A stretch of DNA of 42,321 nucleotides, taken from Amoebophilaceae bacterium (GTDB taxonomy: Bacteria > Bacteroidota > Bacteroidia > Cytophagales > Amoebophilaceae). Below are positions 18,320-28,363 of this stretch, piece after piece. A model generated the notes under the pieces. That model searched no databases. It saw nothing but the letters and a program-made list of their open reading frames with translations, and was not told where the DNA came from. The first letter of the stretch is position 1. Each line of letters starts with the position of its first letter. The position numbers and the translations under genes were made by a program. The DNA lies in NCBI GenBank assembly GCA_019744995.1, contig JAIETQ010000042.1, positions 1 to 42,321 of the forward strand. The letters run 5' to 3'.

Positions 18320-19738
18320 ATGCAAAAAGTAATACACTGGTTTCGTCAGGATTTACGCCTAGATGACAACCCTGCCTTATTTGATGCAGCATGCCATGGC
18401 AAAGTTTTACCAGTTTATATCCTAGATGATACACATGCAGGTGTATATTTTATGGGGGCGGCAAGTCGTTGGTGGCTACATCATGCGCTTCTTGCGCTTG
18501 ATGGCTCGCTACAAGGCCATCTAAGGGTATATAGGGGCAACCCGGCCGATATCTTATTGGCAATGGCAAAAGATAACGGCGTTCATAGGGTCTATTGGAA
18601 TAGGTGCTATGAACCTTGGCAAATCAAACGCGATAAAGCGATCAAAAAATTACTTGAGGCACACCATATAGAGGTTAAAAGTTATAATGGCTTTCTCTTA
18701 TGGGAGCCTTTGGAAGTGCTCAAACAAGACGGAACGCCTTATAAGGTTTTTACCCCTTACTATAGAAACGGTTGCCTAACGCCTCCTCGAGCAGCTATTT
18801 CAAAGCCACTACCTTGCGTATGGGATGATGCTAACCACTCAACCGCTATCAATGATTTAAAATTGCTTTCTACCATAACTTTTCAAGATAGCTTTAAAAA
18901 TCATTGGCAGGTCGGAGCAGCAGCTGCGCATCAGAGATTGGATGCCTTTGTAAGTGAAGGACTCAAGGGGTATAAAGAGGGGCGTAACTTTCCCTATAAA
19001 TCACAGGTTTCAAAACTGTCCCCTTATCTGCATTTTGGTCAACTATCACCTCATTATGTATGGTATAGACTCCAATGCAGTAAGGGTTTAGGATATGATG
19101 AGGATGTGGATCATTTTTGTAGTGAATTAGGGTGGAGAGAGTTTGCTTATTATTTACTTTACTATTTCCCTAATTTACCTAAACAAAATTTAAACCCTAA
19201 ATTTGATACTTTTCCTTGGTCTCAAGCTTATACATCATTAACCTGCTGGCAGAGCGGCCAAACAGGTATTCCTATCGTTGATGCGGGTATGAGGCAACTT
19301 TTGCAAACGGGTTATATCCATAATCGTGTAAGAATGATTGTAGCTTCTTTTTTAGTTAAAAACTTACGCCTACATTGGCATCACGGAGAAAGATGGTTTT
19401 GGGATCACCTAGTCGATGCTGATCTGGCTAATAATAGTGCAAGTTGGCAGTGGGTAGCAGGATGTGGGGCAGATGCGGCTCCTTATTTTCGCATCTTTAA
19501 TCCTGTAACACAGGGACAAAAGTTTGATCCTATGGGTACCTATACCAGGGAATTTGTTCCAGAGCTACGAAACATACCCGATGAATATCTTTTCAATCCT
19601 TGGGAAGCTCCGGAAAATATGTTACATCGGGCTGGTATCACACTGGGTAAAGATTATCCAAGACCTATTGTTGATTTAAAACAGTCACGCCATGAAGCGC
19701 TTGAAGCTTTTGCTGTGCTAAAAAGAACCTCTCTATAG
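18320..19738 (+). CDS. phrB: Deoxyribodipyrimidine photolyase
   Basis: VIHWFRQDLRLDDNPAL, LSPYLHFGQLSP, GWREFAYYLLYYFP, GIPIVDAGMRQLLQTGYIHNRVRMIVASFLVK, NNSASWQWVAGCGADAAPYFRIFNPV. Confidence 0.96.
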   Translation: MQKVIHWFRQDLRLDDNPALFDAACHGKVLPVYILDDTHAGVYFMGAASRWWLHHALLALDGSLQGHLRVYRGNPADILLAMAKDNGVHRVYWNRCYEPWQIKRDKAIKKLLEAHHIEVKSYNGFLLWEPLEVLKQDGTPYKVFTPYYRNGCLTPPRAAISKPLPCVWDDANHSTAINDLKLLSTITFQDSFKNHWQVGAAAAHQRLDAFVSEGLKGYKEGRNFPYKSQVSKLSPYLHFGQLSPHYVWYRLQCSKGLGYDEDVDHFCSELGWREFAYYLLYYFPNLPKQNLNPKFDTFPWSQAYTSLTCWQSGQTGIPIVDAGMRQLLQTGYIHNRVRMIVASFLVKNLRLHWHHGERWFWDHLVDADLANNSASWQWVAGCGADAAPYFRIFNPVTQGQKFDPMGTYTREFVPELRNIPDEYLFNPWEAPENMLHRAGITLGKDYPRPIVDLKQSRHEALEAFAVLKRTSL

Positions 19739-19781
19739 CGACGTTGCTATTATCCTGCTGTATGGATATTTTTTTACTTAT

Positions 19782-19922
19782 ACTAGTTTCATATCTTTAC
19801 CCATAAGTTGTAATTATTACTTTTATTCCTGTAAACGACCTCACCGGCAGGCGACCTAAACCAAGATAAGTGTTGAAGCATGCAAGGATTTAAAAACTTA
19901 TGGGTAAAGATATGATACTAGT
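19782..19922. repeat. ~141-bp MITE-like element with ~28-bp terminal inverted repeats
   Basis: Left actagtttcatatctttacccataagtt (19782-19809), right aacttatgggtaaagatatgatactagt (19895-19922): inverted repeats with one mismatch. Confidence 0.85.
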
Positions 19923-19945
19923 TTAGGTGGCCTGTCGGCCAGACC

Positions 19946-21865
19946 TTACTTATGCATCACCTCCAAACCAATTTTTGCTATAAAATCACTTAATGAAAGC
20001 GTGGTTTGCCCTCCCTGTGTTCTAACCGCAACCGATTGATGGATCATTTCCTGCTCACCTATAATAAGGATATAAGGAACCTTTCGTAATTCAGTATCTC
20101 GAATTTTTTTACCCATGGTCTCATTACGCACATCTATCGTTGCCCGAATACCCTGGTCTACAAGCGCCTGATGGACCATATGACCATAAGCTGCATATTT
20201 ATCAGAAAGCAACAAAACAGCCACCTGTTCTGGTGCCAACCAAAGGGGAAATCTACCTCCCGTATGTTCAATAAGCAACGCAATAAACCGCTCCAAAGAA
20301 CCAAATGGAGCCCGATGAATCATTATAGGCTGATGCGACTGGCCATCTGGACCAGTATAAGCAAGATTAAACCGGCTAGGTAGTTGGTAGTCCAATTGAA
20401 TAGTACCCAATTGCCAACTTCTGCCTAAGGCATCTTTTACAATAAAGTCTACTTTAGGGCCATAAAAAGCCGCTTCACCTAAAGCAGAGACGGTTTGTAA
20501 CCCTTTACGTACTGTCACCTCCCGAATCGATTGCTCCGCCCGCTCCCAATCTGCTGCACTACCTATATACTTATCACTAGCAGGATCTCTAAAAGAAAGT
20601 CTAGCGGTATAATCGGTAAATTTAAACAAATCAAAGACATAAAGTACCAAATCAATGACACGGGAAAACTCTTCTTCCACTTGATCGGGACGGCAAAAGA
20701 TATGGGCATCATCTTGTGTAAAACAACGGGTACGCGTTAACCCATGCAACGCCCCATGTAATTCATACCGGTAAACTGTGCCAAATTCTGCTAAACGTAT
20801 AGGTAAGTCCTTATAAGAACGAGGTTCAGCAGCATAAATCTCACAATGGTGGGGACAATTCATTGGCTTGAGTAAATAGCACTCATCTGCTACGGAAGTA
20901 GCAATAGGCTGAAAACAATCCGCTTGGTATTTTTCATAATGGCCCGAAGTCATATAAAGAGATTGGTGGCCAATATGAGGAGTGATTACCGGTTGGTAAC
21001 CTCGCTTTACTTGCTCTTTTTTTAGAAATTCTACCAATAAATCACACAATAAAGCTCCATTGGGCAACCAAAGGGGTAAGCCTAAACCTACCTTTTCAGA
21101 GAAGGTAAAGAGCTTCAATGCTTTACCTATTTTTTGGTGGTTGCGTTTTTGGGCTTCTGCTCTACGGTGTAAGAAATCTGTTAATGCTTTTTTTTCAGGA
21201 AAAGTAATCCCATAAATACGGGTGAGTTGTTTATTTTTTATATCACCACGCCAATAAGCGCCTGAAAGGTTTAAAATTTTAGCCGCCTTAATAAAGCCTG
21301 TATGTGGTATATGGGGCCCTTTACATAAATCTATAAAGTCTCCTTGTTGGTAAAACGTAATGGTACCCTCTGCTAACCCTTCTAGTAGCTCTAATTTATA
21401 GGGGTTTTGTGCCGCGGTAAAAAAATCAACCGCCTCTTTTTTACTTACTTGACGACGCACAAAACCATCTTTTTTGGCCGCTAACTCAACCATTGTTTTT
21501 TCTAGCTGCGCTAAGTCCAAAGGCTCTAAACGCTCCTCTCCTAAATCTACATCATAATAAAATCCTTGTTCTATGGGGGGACCTATACCAAATTTAACAT
21601 TCGGATAGGCTATCTTTAAGGCAGCAGCCAATAGGTGGGCAGAAGAATGCCAAAAAACTTGTTTACCTAACTCTTCCTCCCAAGTTAACCAGTTAATGGT
21701 AGAATCTGACGCTATAGGATGGGATAAATCATGCACTATACCATTAACCTCTATGGCTAAAAGATCCTTAGCAAAGGGTAGCCCCATCTGCTGAGCAATA
21801 GCTAAACCGGTAGTTCCCTTGGGGAAGGATTGGATGGTTCCATCACTTAGTAGGATAGCTATCAT
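19946..21865 (-). CDS. thrS: Threonyl-tRNA synthetase
   Basis: TGS domain, HSSAHLLAAALK, MNCPHHCEIYA, RTRCFTQDDAHIFC, GPKVDFIVKDALGRSWQLGTIQLDYQLPSRF, HRAPFGSLERFIALLIEHTGGRFPLWLAPEQV. Confidence 0.98.
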   Translation of the reverse strand: MIAILLSDGTIQSFPKGTTGLAIAQQMGLPFAKDLLAIEVNGIVHDLSHPIASDSTINWLTWEEELGKQVFWHSSAHLLAAALKIAYPNVKFGIGPPIEQGFYYDVDLGEERLEPLDLAQLEKTMVELAAKKDGFVRRQVSKKEAVDFFTAAQNPYKLELLEGLAEGTITFYQQGDFIDLCKGPHIPHTGFIKAAKILNLSGAYWRGDIKNKQLTRIYGITFPEKKALTDFLHRRAEAQKRNHQKIGKALKLFTFSEKVGLGLPLWLPNGALLCDLLVEFLKKEQVKRGYQPVITPHIGHQSLYMTSGHYEKYQADCFQPIATSVADECYLLKPMNCPHHCEIYAAEPRSYKDLPIRLAEFGTVYRYELHGALHGLTRTRCFTQDDAHIFCRPDQVEEEFSRVIDLVLYVFDLFKFTDYTARLSFRDPASDKYIGSAADWERAEQSIREVTVRKGLQTVSALGEAAFYGPKVDFIVKDALGRSWQLGTIQLDYQLPSRFNLAYTGPDGQSHQPIMIHRAPFGSLERFIALLIEHTGGRFPLWLAPEQVAVLLLSDKYAAYGHMVHQALVDQGIRATIDVRNETMGKKIRDTELRKVPYILIIGEQEMIHQSVAVRTQGGQTTLSLSDFIAKIGLEVMHK

Positions 21866-22686
21866 TTTTTACAAAATAATTTAGTGCAATCATAACCAAA
21901 CACCAAACCCATTTGGTTGATGCCCATTATAAAACCATTTTTTCCATGAAATTCAAATCCAAAATCCCAGTAAATCAGCGACTTGTACATTTTATCCAGC
22001 GCAGCATTTTGACCGGAAAGAGACCACTTACCAGAAAAACACTTCAATAAAAAGGGCTTCAAACCTTGTGAAGCTATATCTTTCTTAGAATTAGGAGAAA
22101 GATTCAAGCTCATAAACTGTATGGTTTTTTTTCCAGCAACTGTTTTTGTAAAACGTGGTCCAACATATAGAACCAATTGCCTGCTCTTTTCTGGATAAAA
22201 ACGCAACAGCAAAGGAATGCTGATGTTATGTAGCACCATCAGACCTGGTTTTATACCATATGTTTTGCTCAAATCATACTTTATTAGATCTTCTTGTTCT
22301 GCTTGAGCGCTTTTTACAACCTCCTTAATGGTTGCTGACTTGCCATCTAGCGATAAATCAAGCATCACAAGCTCCTGAAAGTTATAAAACAAACCCGTTT
22401 GAAGGCCCAATCCATTTAAAAATCTCCATTCTACAAAAGAACCAATAGCACATTCCCAACCGATCTGTGGAAAACTACCTACCTGTAAACGCCCCCAGCC
22501 TTTTACACCAAAATGTATAGGCAATTTCTGATTGACACTAAACAACGATTTATCTCTACTTTGTTGATAGGTCAGCTCCTTTCCAAAAAGTGAACCATGA
22601 TTAAACACCATGAACCACGCAATTATACCTATTTTATATAGGCTTACTTTTTTAATAGGATAAAAATTACGGTTTAACTGCAGCAT
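21862..22686 (-). CDS. Hypothetical protein, probable outer-membrane beta-barrel
   Basis: N-terminal hydrophobic leader, alternating aromatic strands; TGA stop overlaps the thrS ATG (ATGA). Confidence 0.55.
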   Translation of the reverse strand: MLQLNRNFYPIKKVSLYKIGIIAWFMVFNHGSLFGKELTYQQSRDKSLFSVNQKLPIHFGVKGWGRLQVGSFPQIGWECAIGSFVEWRFLNGLGLQTGLFYNFQELVMLDLSLDGKSATIKEVVKSAQAEQEDLIKYDLSKTYGIKPGLMVLHNISIPLLLRFYPEKSRQLVLYVGPRFTKTVAGKKTIQFMSLNLSPNSKKDIASQGLKPFLLKCFSGKWSLSGQNAALDKMYKSLIYWDFGFEFHGKNGFIMGINQMGLVFGYDCTKLFCKK

Positions 22687-22728
22687 AATAATTTACTTTA
22701 ATATAAGCCCCCTAGACTCGATTTATTT

Positions 22729-23358
22729 TTATTTAGGCTGTTTATCTGATGAAGTTTTTCCTGAACTCAATAGGTCATTGAATTTCCCCACGCTCAAGAA
22801 CATCTCCACTAGATGAGTTACCCATTCGCTCATAGGCCTACTTAGATCTACCTTTTTGTTACTACCGTCTTTCACTTTCAGTTTGATCGTGTTATCTACT
22901 AGATGTTGCGCAAAGTTTTGCAAGCCACTATCATAGGCGCAAAAAGCACGAAACACCTTATCTAACTCCTCTAACCTCGCTGGACCGAGGCTGCCTAGTT
23001 CCCTCTCCTCTTTAGGCAGCGGCTGAAATTGAAAATACATCAACAACATCAGTCTTAGTCTCCTTATATTCTCAACGGTTGGTTCGCTATAAAATAACTT
23101 CTTATAATTTGCTGTTCCCTTTGAACAATTTTTAAGAATATTATAAACATCTTCTGGTATTCCAACCAACATAGGATATAGATGCTCAGCCCCTAGGTTA
23201 GCAATAGATTTTTGATAACGAGGGTCAGGTTTCAGCGCTGTATCCCCTGCTTTACCTTTCTTAGTATAATCGAGTAAACAAGATGCGGCACAGTTTACTA
23301 AGGTGAAAGCAATTATTTTGAGCGCTTTACTATATGTATTGCATGTTGACAAACTCAT
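22729..23358 (-). CDS. Hypothetical protein, possible lipoprotein
   Basis: Hydrophobic leader with Cys (IIAFTLVNCAASC); no recognisable family. Confidence 0.5.
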   Translation of the reverse strand: MSLSTCNTYSKALKIIAFTLVNCAASCLLDYTKKGKAGDTALKPDPRYQKSIANLGAEHLYPMLVGIPEDVYNILKNCSKGTANYKKLFYSEPTVENIRRLRLMLLMYFQFQPLPKEERELGSLGPARLEELDKVFRAFCAYDSGLQNFAQHLVDNTIKLKVKDGSNKKVDLSRPMSEWVTHLVEMFLSVGKFNDLLSSGKTSSDKQPK

Positions 23359-23449
23359 ATAATGATATGGTTAATGATTATAAAGTATAACTTAATTCAA
23401 ATACAATAATATAGATATTTTATATCTATATTCCTAATTTTAGACGGCT

Positions 23450-24529
23450 TCATTTTGACACCAATCGGTAGAAAATTAAACATAAAAGGGTAAACATTAT
23501 ATTTGGCATCCATACACTCAGTAGTGGATGTTCACTTTGTGTTTCTACTACCGTTTTAGCCGATAGAAACATAACCATGTACAAGCAAGCTAAGACAAAA
23601 CCTAAGGTAATTTGTCTACTAATGCCCCCCCTGGGCTTACGTACCGAAACTAAAAAACCCAATACAACAAGAATGATAATGGCAAAAGGCGTCATATATC
23701 GAATATATTTTTCAGCTATAAAAAAACGTGCGGTTTCATCTCCTTTAGCTAAAAGTTTTTGAATATGCAACGCTAGCTCTCCTAAAGTTAATCCCTCTTT
23801 TAAAGAGGGATTAATGGAAAAATCTTCTGGATCTATTGGTAATGGTAATTGAAAGCTGTATCCCTCTTGGAGCTCTTCATGTTTTGGAAATAAAATGCGC
23901 TTTTTCCAAAATAAAAATTCCCAGGCTTGTGCTGTTTTATTCCACCTAATTTTTTCAGCATATATACTTTCTATAAGCGCGCCATTTTTAATAGTATCTA
24001 AATAAACATTATATCCCGTATTATTATAGCCATGATACTTAGCAATATAGAGATACTGTTCATCACCTGTCTTAAAGTATATGCCATCTGATTTTCCAGC
24101 ACCATCCATACCAAAATTCAGGTACTTCATTTCAAAGGCAACTCTTGCTTTATTCGCATCAGCCAGCCACCAACCGGTTAAATAAAAATTTAAACCGGTG
24201 AGCATCAACCCAATAACCAAATAGGGAGCTGCTAGGCGATGAAAACTAACACCACTACTCAATATAGCAATCACCTCTGATCGTTGCGTCAGTCTAGTCG
24301 TTACCCAAATGGTGGTAGAAAAAACAATAATAGGAGCCAAAAAATTAGCCATAAAAGGCAAAAAAACGCAATAATAATCAAATATTTGCTTAAAAGATAG
24401 GTTATATGTTCTATAAGCATTTGCATTTTCTGTGCTGTGAATGAGCACAACAAGCAAGGTGACGATACTAAGCATCAGCAAAAGGGTAGAAAAAAACCGC
24501 TTAATGATGTATCGATCTAATAACTTCAT
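23450..24529 (-). CDS. LptF/LptG (YjgP/YjgQ) family permease
   Basis: MKLLDRYIIKRFFSTLLLMLSIVTLLVVLIHSTEN, mid-protein periplasmic domain, C-terminal TM helices with SVRKPRGGISRQITLGFVLA. Confidence 0.88.
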   Translation of the reverse strand: MKLLDRYIIKRFFSTLLLMLSIVTLLVVLIHSTENANAYRTYNLSFKQIFDYYCVFLPFMANFLAPIIVFSTTIWVTTRLTQRSEVIAILSSGVSFHRLAAPYLVIGLMLTGLNFYLTGWWLADANKARVAFEMKYLNFGMDGAGKSDGIYFKTGDEQYLYIAKYHGYNNTGYNVYLDTIKNGALIESIYAEKIRWNKTAQAWEFLFWKKRILFPKHEELQEGYSFQLPLPIDPEDFSINPSLKEGLTLGELALHIQKLLAKGDETARFFIAEKYIRYMTPFAIIILVVLGFLVSVRKPRGGISRQITLGFVLACLYMVMFLSAKTVVETQSEHPLLSVWMPNIMFTLLCLIFYRLVSK

Positions 24530-24546
24530 AGCTATGGTATAGAGGT

Positions 24547-25671
24547 TTAAATTTTTGTCATAATGGTTTTAAGTATATGGTTTTTCCATACCGTAAAACT
24601 ATTTTTACCTATTTCTTCTCTCGCTTGATCAACCAGCCATAAATAAAAGGTTAAATTATGTACGCTAGCCAAATAAGCCCCTAATAGTTCTTTGGTGTGC
24701 ATTAAATGACTCAAATAAGCTTTTGAATAAGTACTACTTACATACCCACCTAACTGGCTATCAATGGGGCTAAAATCGGTTTTCCACTTTTTATTGGTAA
24801 TGTTAATGATACCTTGTGTAGTAAAAAGCATGCCATTACGTCCATTTCGAGTAGGCATAACACAATCAAACATATCTACGCCTAGTGCGATACACTCCAA
24901 GAGATCTCGCGGTGTACCCACCCCCATAAGATAACGGGGTTTTTCTTTAGGTAAAATACCACAAACCAGCTCGGTAATCTCATAGAGTTGACCCGTAGGG
25001 TGGCATACGCCACCTATGGCATTACCGGGTCTATCGGCGGCTGCTATGGTTGCTGCTGACTGAATACGCAAATCTTTGTAAATCCCTCCTTGTACAATAG
25101 GAAAAAGCTGTTGATGGCGATTGCTTTCGGTTTGTGTAGCATCAAAATAGTCACATCCTCTTTTAAGCCAACGATGGGTACGCTCCATAGATGATTGAGC
25201 ATAAGCATAGCTGCAAGGATAAGGGGTACACTCATCTAATACCATCATGATATCAGAACCAATGCTGCGCTGTATATCCACTACTGACTCTGGTGTAAAT
25301 AAATGGGTAGATCCATCTATATGGGAACGAAAAGTAGCTCCCGCCTCGGTAAGCTTACAGTTTTTAGACAACGAATAGACTTGATACCCTCCACTATCGG
25401 TTAATATGGGACGATCCCATCCCATAAAAGTATGCAATCCGCCTGCTGCATCTAAGACTTTGGTTCCGGGACGCAAATAGAGATGGTAGGTGTTGGCCAA
25501 AATAATGTCCGCCTGAATCTGTTGCGCTAGTACATCCTGTGGAACGGATTTTACCGACCCTGCAGTACCTACTGGCATAAAAATAGGGGTGCGAATGGTT
25601 CCCCTACTGGTAGTAATAAGGCCTACTCTTGCTTTAGAGCCTTGATCTTCATGTGCTATAGAAAACTGCAT
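24547..25671 (-). CDS. tgt: Queuine/preQ1 tRNA-ribosyltransferase
   Basis: MPVGTAGSVKSV, ILANTYHLYLRPG, DRPILTDSGGYQVYSL, MMVLDECTPYP, GIYKDLR, MGVGTPRDLLECI, MFDCVMPTRNGRNGMLFT. Start trimmed to Met33 of the given ORF, just downstream of the bamA stop. Confidence 0.95.
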   Translation of the reverse strand: MQFSIAHEDQGSKARVGLITTSRGTIRTPIFMPVGTAGSVKSVPQDVLAQQIQADIILANTYHLYLRPGTKVLDAAGGLHTFMGWDRPILTDSGGYQVYSLSKNCKLTEAGATFRSHIDGSTHLFTPESVVDIQRSIGSDIMMVLDECTPYPCSYAYAQSSMERTHRWLKRGCDYFDATQTESNRHQQLFPIVQGGIYKDLRIQSAATIAAADRPGNAIGGVCHPTGQLYEITELVCGILPKEKPRYLMGVGTPRDLLECIALGVDMFDCVMPTRNGRNGMLFTTQGIINITNKKWKTDFSPIDSQLGGYVSSTYSKAYLSHLMHTKELLGAYLASVHNLTFYLWLVDQAREEIGKNSFTVWKNHILKTIMTKI

Positions 25672-25675
25672 AGAC

Positions 25676-28315
25676 TTAACGTAGGCTAGGACCAAAAGTA
25701 AAACTGTAGTCAAAGTTATTTTTGGCTTCCTTAGTATCTTTGATAGGATCAAGTCGATAGCCAACATCTAAACCAATCATAGGTATAATCGGTAAGGGTA
25801 AAATGATCCGAATACCTCCCCCTACAGACCTTTTCATGGCCAATGGATTATAATGGTTGTATTGTAACCAATTATCACCCATTTCTAAAAAACCTAATAA
25901 GTAGAAACAAGCAGGAGTGAGCATAATAGGATAGCGCAACTCTGCAACAAATTTATGGTACAACACCCCTCCATGTACACGGTTAGTATAATTTTTAGGG
26001 GTAAGGCTATCATTAGGATAGCCACGCAACGGGATAAAATCCACCCCTAGCATACCATAGGTAGCGATCTCACTAGCGGTTCCTCCCATATAAAATCGCT
26101 GAAAAGGAGCAATCTCTTTTTTGGAAAGACTCCACAACAAACCTGCATGTGCCCTTGCATGTAAAACAAAATCAGCGGGTAACTGTTGAAAAAAGGAGAA
26201 ATCTGTCATAAAATTCCCAAATTCTTTGACGCTGGGTATGGTTGACGCTTTAGATGGGTTATAACCCATAAAGGTATAAGGGGGAGTAAAAGTTAAAAAA
26301 TTAGACCATGACCAGCCACCAGTAGGAAAGTTAATATCATTTAAACTATTACGCAATAAGGTAACCTCAAAACTAAAATCATGTAATTGTCCCGATTTAC
26401 TTTGATGATCATCTAATAATTGATGGTGGCGGTAATGATGGTAGTGGTAGGCTACCCCCAAATGACTCTCCCAATACTTATTCAGTTTTTTTCCTAAAGC
26501 CATACGCCCACCAGTCGTATAAATAGTACTCTTTTTGTGTGCTAACGCCGCAAATGGAAATAAGACTACATTGAGCGCTCTATCTAGCGCCATCCAGTGG
26601 CCACTTTTAAATACCTGGTAAGAACTATTGAGATGTAAAGAACATATATAACGCTTTCCTCTGATCCAAAGCCAAGGCTCTTGGAAGGTAAGGCTGAGGT
26701 TTTTATAATTTTGTCCACGCAAAGAGGCTGTTAAGTGGAGGTGCTGAGCTCCTCCCAAAGGTAGCTTACCTTTGAATAGATTATGTAAAGAAACATTCTT
26801 GGAACCTAAACTAAGCTCAAATAGAATGCCCCGACTATAGGTTCCATTTAACTTACAATCAAATTTAGGCTGTTCTTCTACATGATAGGTAAGGTTTATC
26901 GTTCCTTCTGCTTCATTTGGATCTATCGCTGGAATCAATTTTTGAGGTTTAAAAAAGTCTAGCATCGCCAAATTTTGCAACGATTCTAGTATGCGGCGGC
27001 GGTTATATTTTTGGCCAGGAAGGGTGGTTAACTCACGACGAATGACTCCCTCATGGGTTAAGGTATTGCCTACAATAGCTACTTGAGCAATAGTGGCTTG
27101 TTTACCTTCTACCAGTCTGATCTCTAAATCTACTTGATGATCTTCTATGCCAGTCTCAATAACTTCTGCACGAAAAAAAACATATCCATTGTTGGTATAT
27201 AAATCTGCAATGGTTAAGTCTGTAGCTGTAGTAGCAGGACTTAGCCTTTTGTTGATATAGAGTGGATCATATATTCTACCTGCTGGTAAGTTTAATAATC
27301 TATTTAAGGTTTGATCATCGTATAGATAATTACCAATCCAGTTGATGTGGCGAATGGTATAAGGTTGCCCTTCTTCAATGTTAAACTGAAGATGAAGCTT
27401 TCCTGTATCATCATGGGCATATAGCAACTGTTCTTCTGCGATACGCATGTCTAGAAAACCGTTGGATTGATAAAAAGAGACTAGATTTTCTTTGGCTTTT
27501 GCATAGCTTGCTTCTGTAAAAATAGAGGGGGATAAGGAAACATGACGCTTAACATAACGCATTGCATCGGCTACCGTAGGGAGTTGTAACAACAGACCAG
27601 CCTTGCGAATAGGTCGTAAGTTTAGGATTTGTTTAACCATATCCTTAACGAGGGTAAAATGAGGCGCTGGTTTAATCTCCTTCATGCTATAAATCAAATG
27701 GCTCGCATCAAAATGATCATTACCCTGGAAACCAATGGTTGCTATACTACTTTTTGTACCCTTATGTACAACAATTTTTAAGGTATATTTCCCTTTTGAT
27801 GCTTTTATGGGCAACAATTCTAGCGCAACACTTGCCTTAGCAAATCCTTTTTTTAAGAAAAAATCCTTAATCTCTGCTCTTTTTTTGTGTAAAAAAAAAG
27901 GAGAAAAGACCCCATGGGCTGGAATGGTTACATTTTCTACCAGGGCTTTTTGCTCTTTTTTACGTAACCCCTCTATGGTATAGTTGATGAAGGGTGGATA
28001 TGTTTCAACTTTAATCGTAATAGAGGCTAAAGCAGCCTCATCATCTCTATCCGACAGGTAAATTTCAACCGATTTTATAGATTCCTCCTTATAAATTTTA
28101 CGAATAGCTTTTTGAACCACCTTAGATTGCAAATCAATAGTGGACCCTGCTTGAAAGCCAGAAAGTGCAACAATCTTGTCATGATCTAGGATCGTATGGC
28201 CTTCCACATGAATACTGCGAATGGTATAAGGGGCATTACCCCAAACTGGCACGATGCTGCAGCCTATAGCCATAGCTATTAAAGCTACTACTTGTTTTAT
28301 TTTTTTACTACCCAT
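25676..28315 (-). CDS. bamA: Outer membrane protein assembly factor BamA
   Basis: Signal peptide, POTRA-like repeats (TIRSIHVEGHTILDHDKI; GNYLYDDQTLNRLL; TIAQVAIVGNTLTHEGVIRREL), C-terminal Omp85 barrel ending in a Phe-rich strand. Confidence 0.93.
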   Translation of the reverse strand: MGSKKIKQVVALIAMAIGCSIVPVWGNAPYTIRSIHVEGHTILDHDKIVALSGFQAGSTIDLQSKVVQKAIRKIYKEESIKSVEIYLSDRDDEAALASITIKVETYPPFINYTIEGLRKKEQKALVENVTIPAHGVFSPFFLHKKRAEIKDFFLKKGFAKASVALELLPIKASKGKYTLKIVVHKGTKSSIATIGFQGNDHFDASHLIYSMKEIKPAPHFTLVKDMVKQILNLRPIRKAGLLLQLPTVADAMRYVKRHVSLSPSIFTEASYAKAKENLVSFYQSNGFLDMRIAEEQLLYAHDDTGKLHLQFNIEEGQPYTIRHINWIGNYLYDDQTLNRLLNLPAGRIYDPLYINKRLSPATTATDLTIADLYTNNGYVFFRAEVIETGIEDHQVDLEIRLVEGKQATIAQVAIVGNTLTHEGVIRRELTTLPGQKYNRRRILESLQNLAMLDFFKPQKLIPAIDPNEAEGTINLTYHVEEQPKFDCKLNGTYSRGILFELSLGSKNVSLHNLFKGKLPLGGAQHLHLTASLRGQNYKNLSLTFQEPWLWIRGKRYICSLHLNSSYQVFKSGHWMALDRALNVVLFPFAALAHKKSTIYTTGGRMALGKKLNKYWESHLGVAYHYHHYRHHQLLDDHQSKSGQLHDFSFEVTLLRNSLNDINFPTGGWSWSNFLTFTPPYTFMGYNPSKASTIPSVKEFGNFMTDFSFFQQLPADFVLHARAHAGLLWSLSKKEIAPFQRFYMGGTASEIATYGMLGVDFIPLRGYPNDSLTPKNYTNRVHGGVLYHKFVAELRYPIMLTPACFYLLGFLEMGDNWLQYNHYNPLAMKRSVGGGIRIILPLPIIPMIGLDVGYRLDPIKDTKEAKNNFDYSFTFGPSLR

Positions 28316-28363
28316 ATCTATTATTACAGTAAATAATAAAGCATATACCTGCTCAAAGGTCTA

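Noticed and set aside
23405-23435. Palindrome atatagatattttatatctatat
   Set aside because: AT-only and short, expected by chance in such sequence; no T-run or conserved neighbour to support a function.
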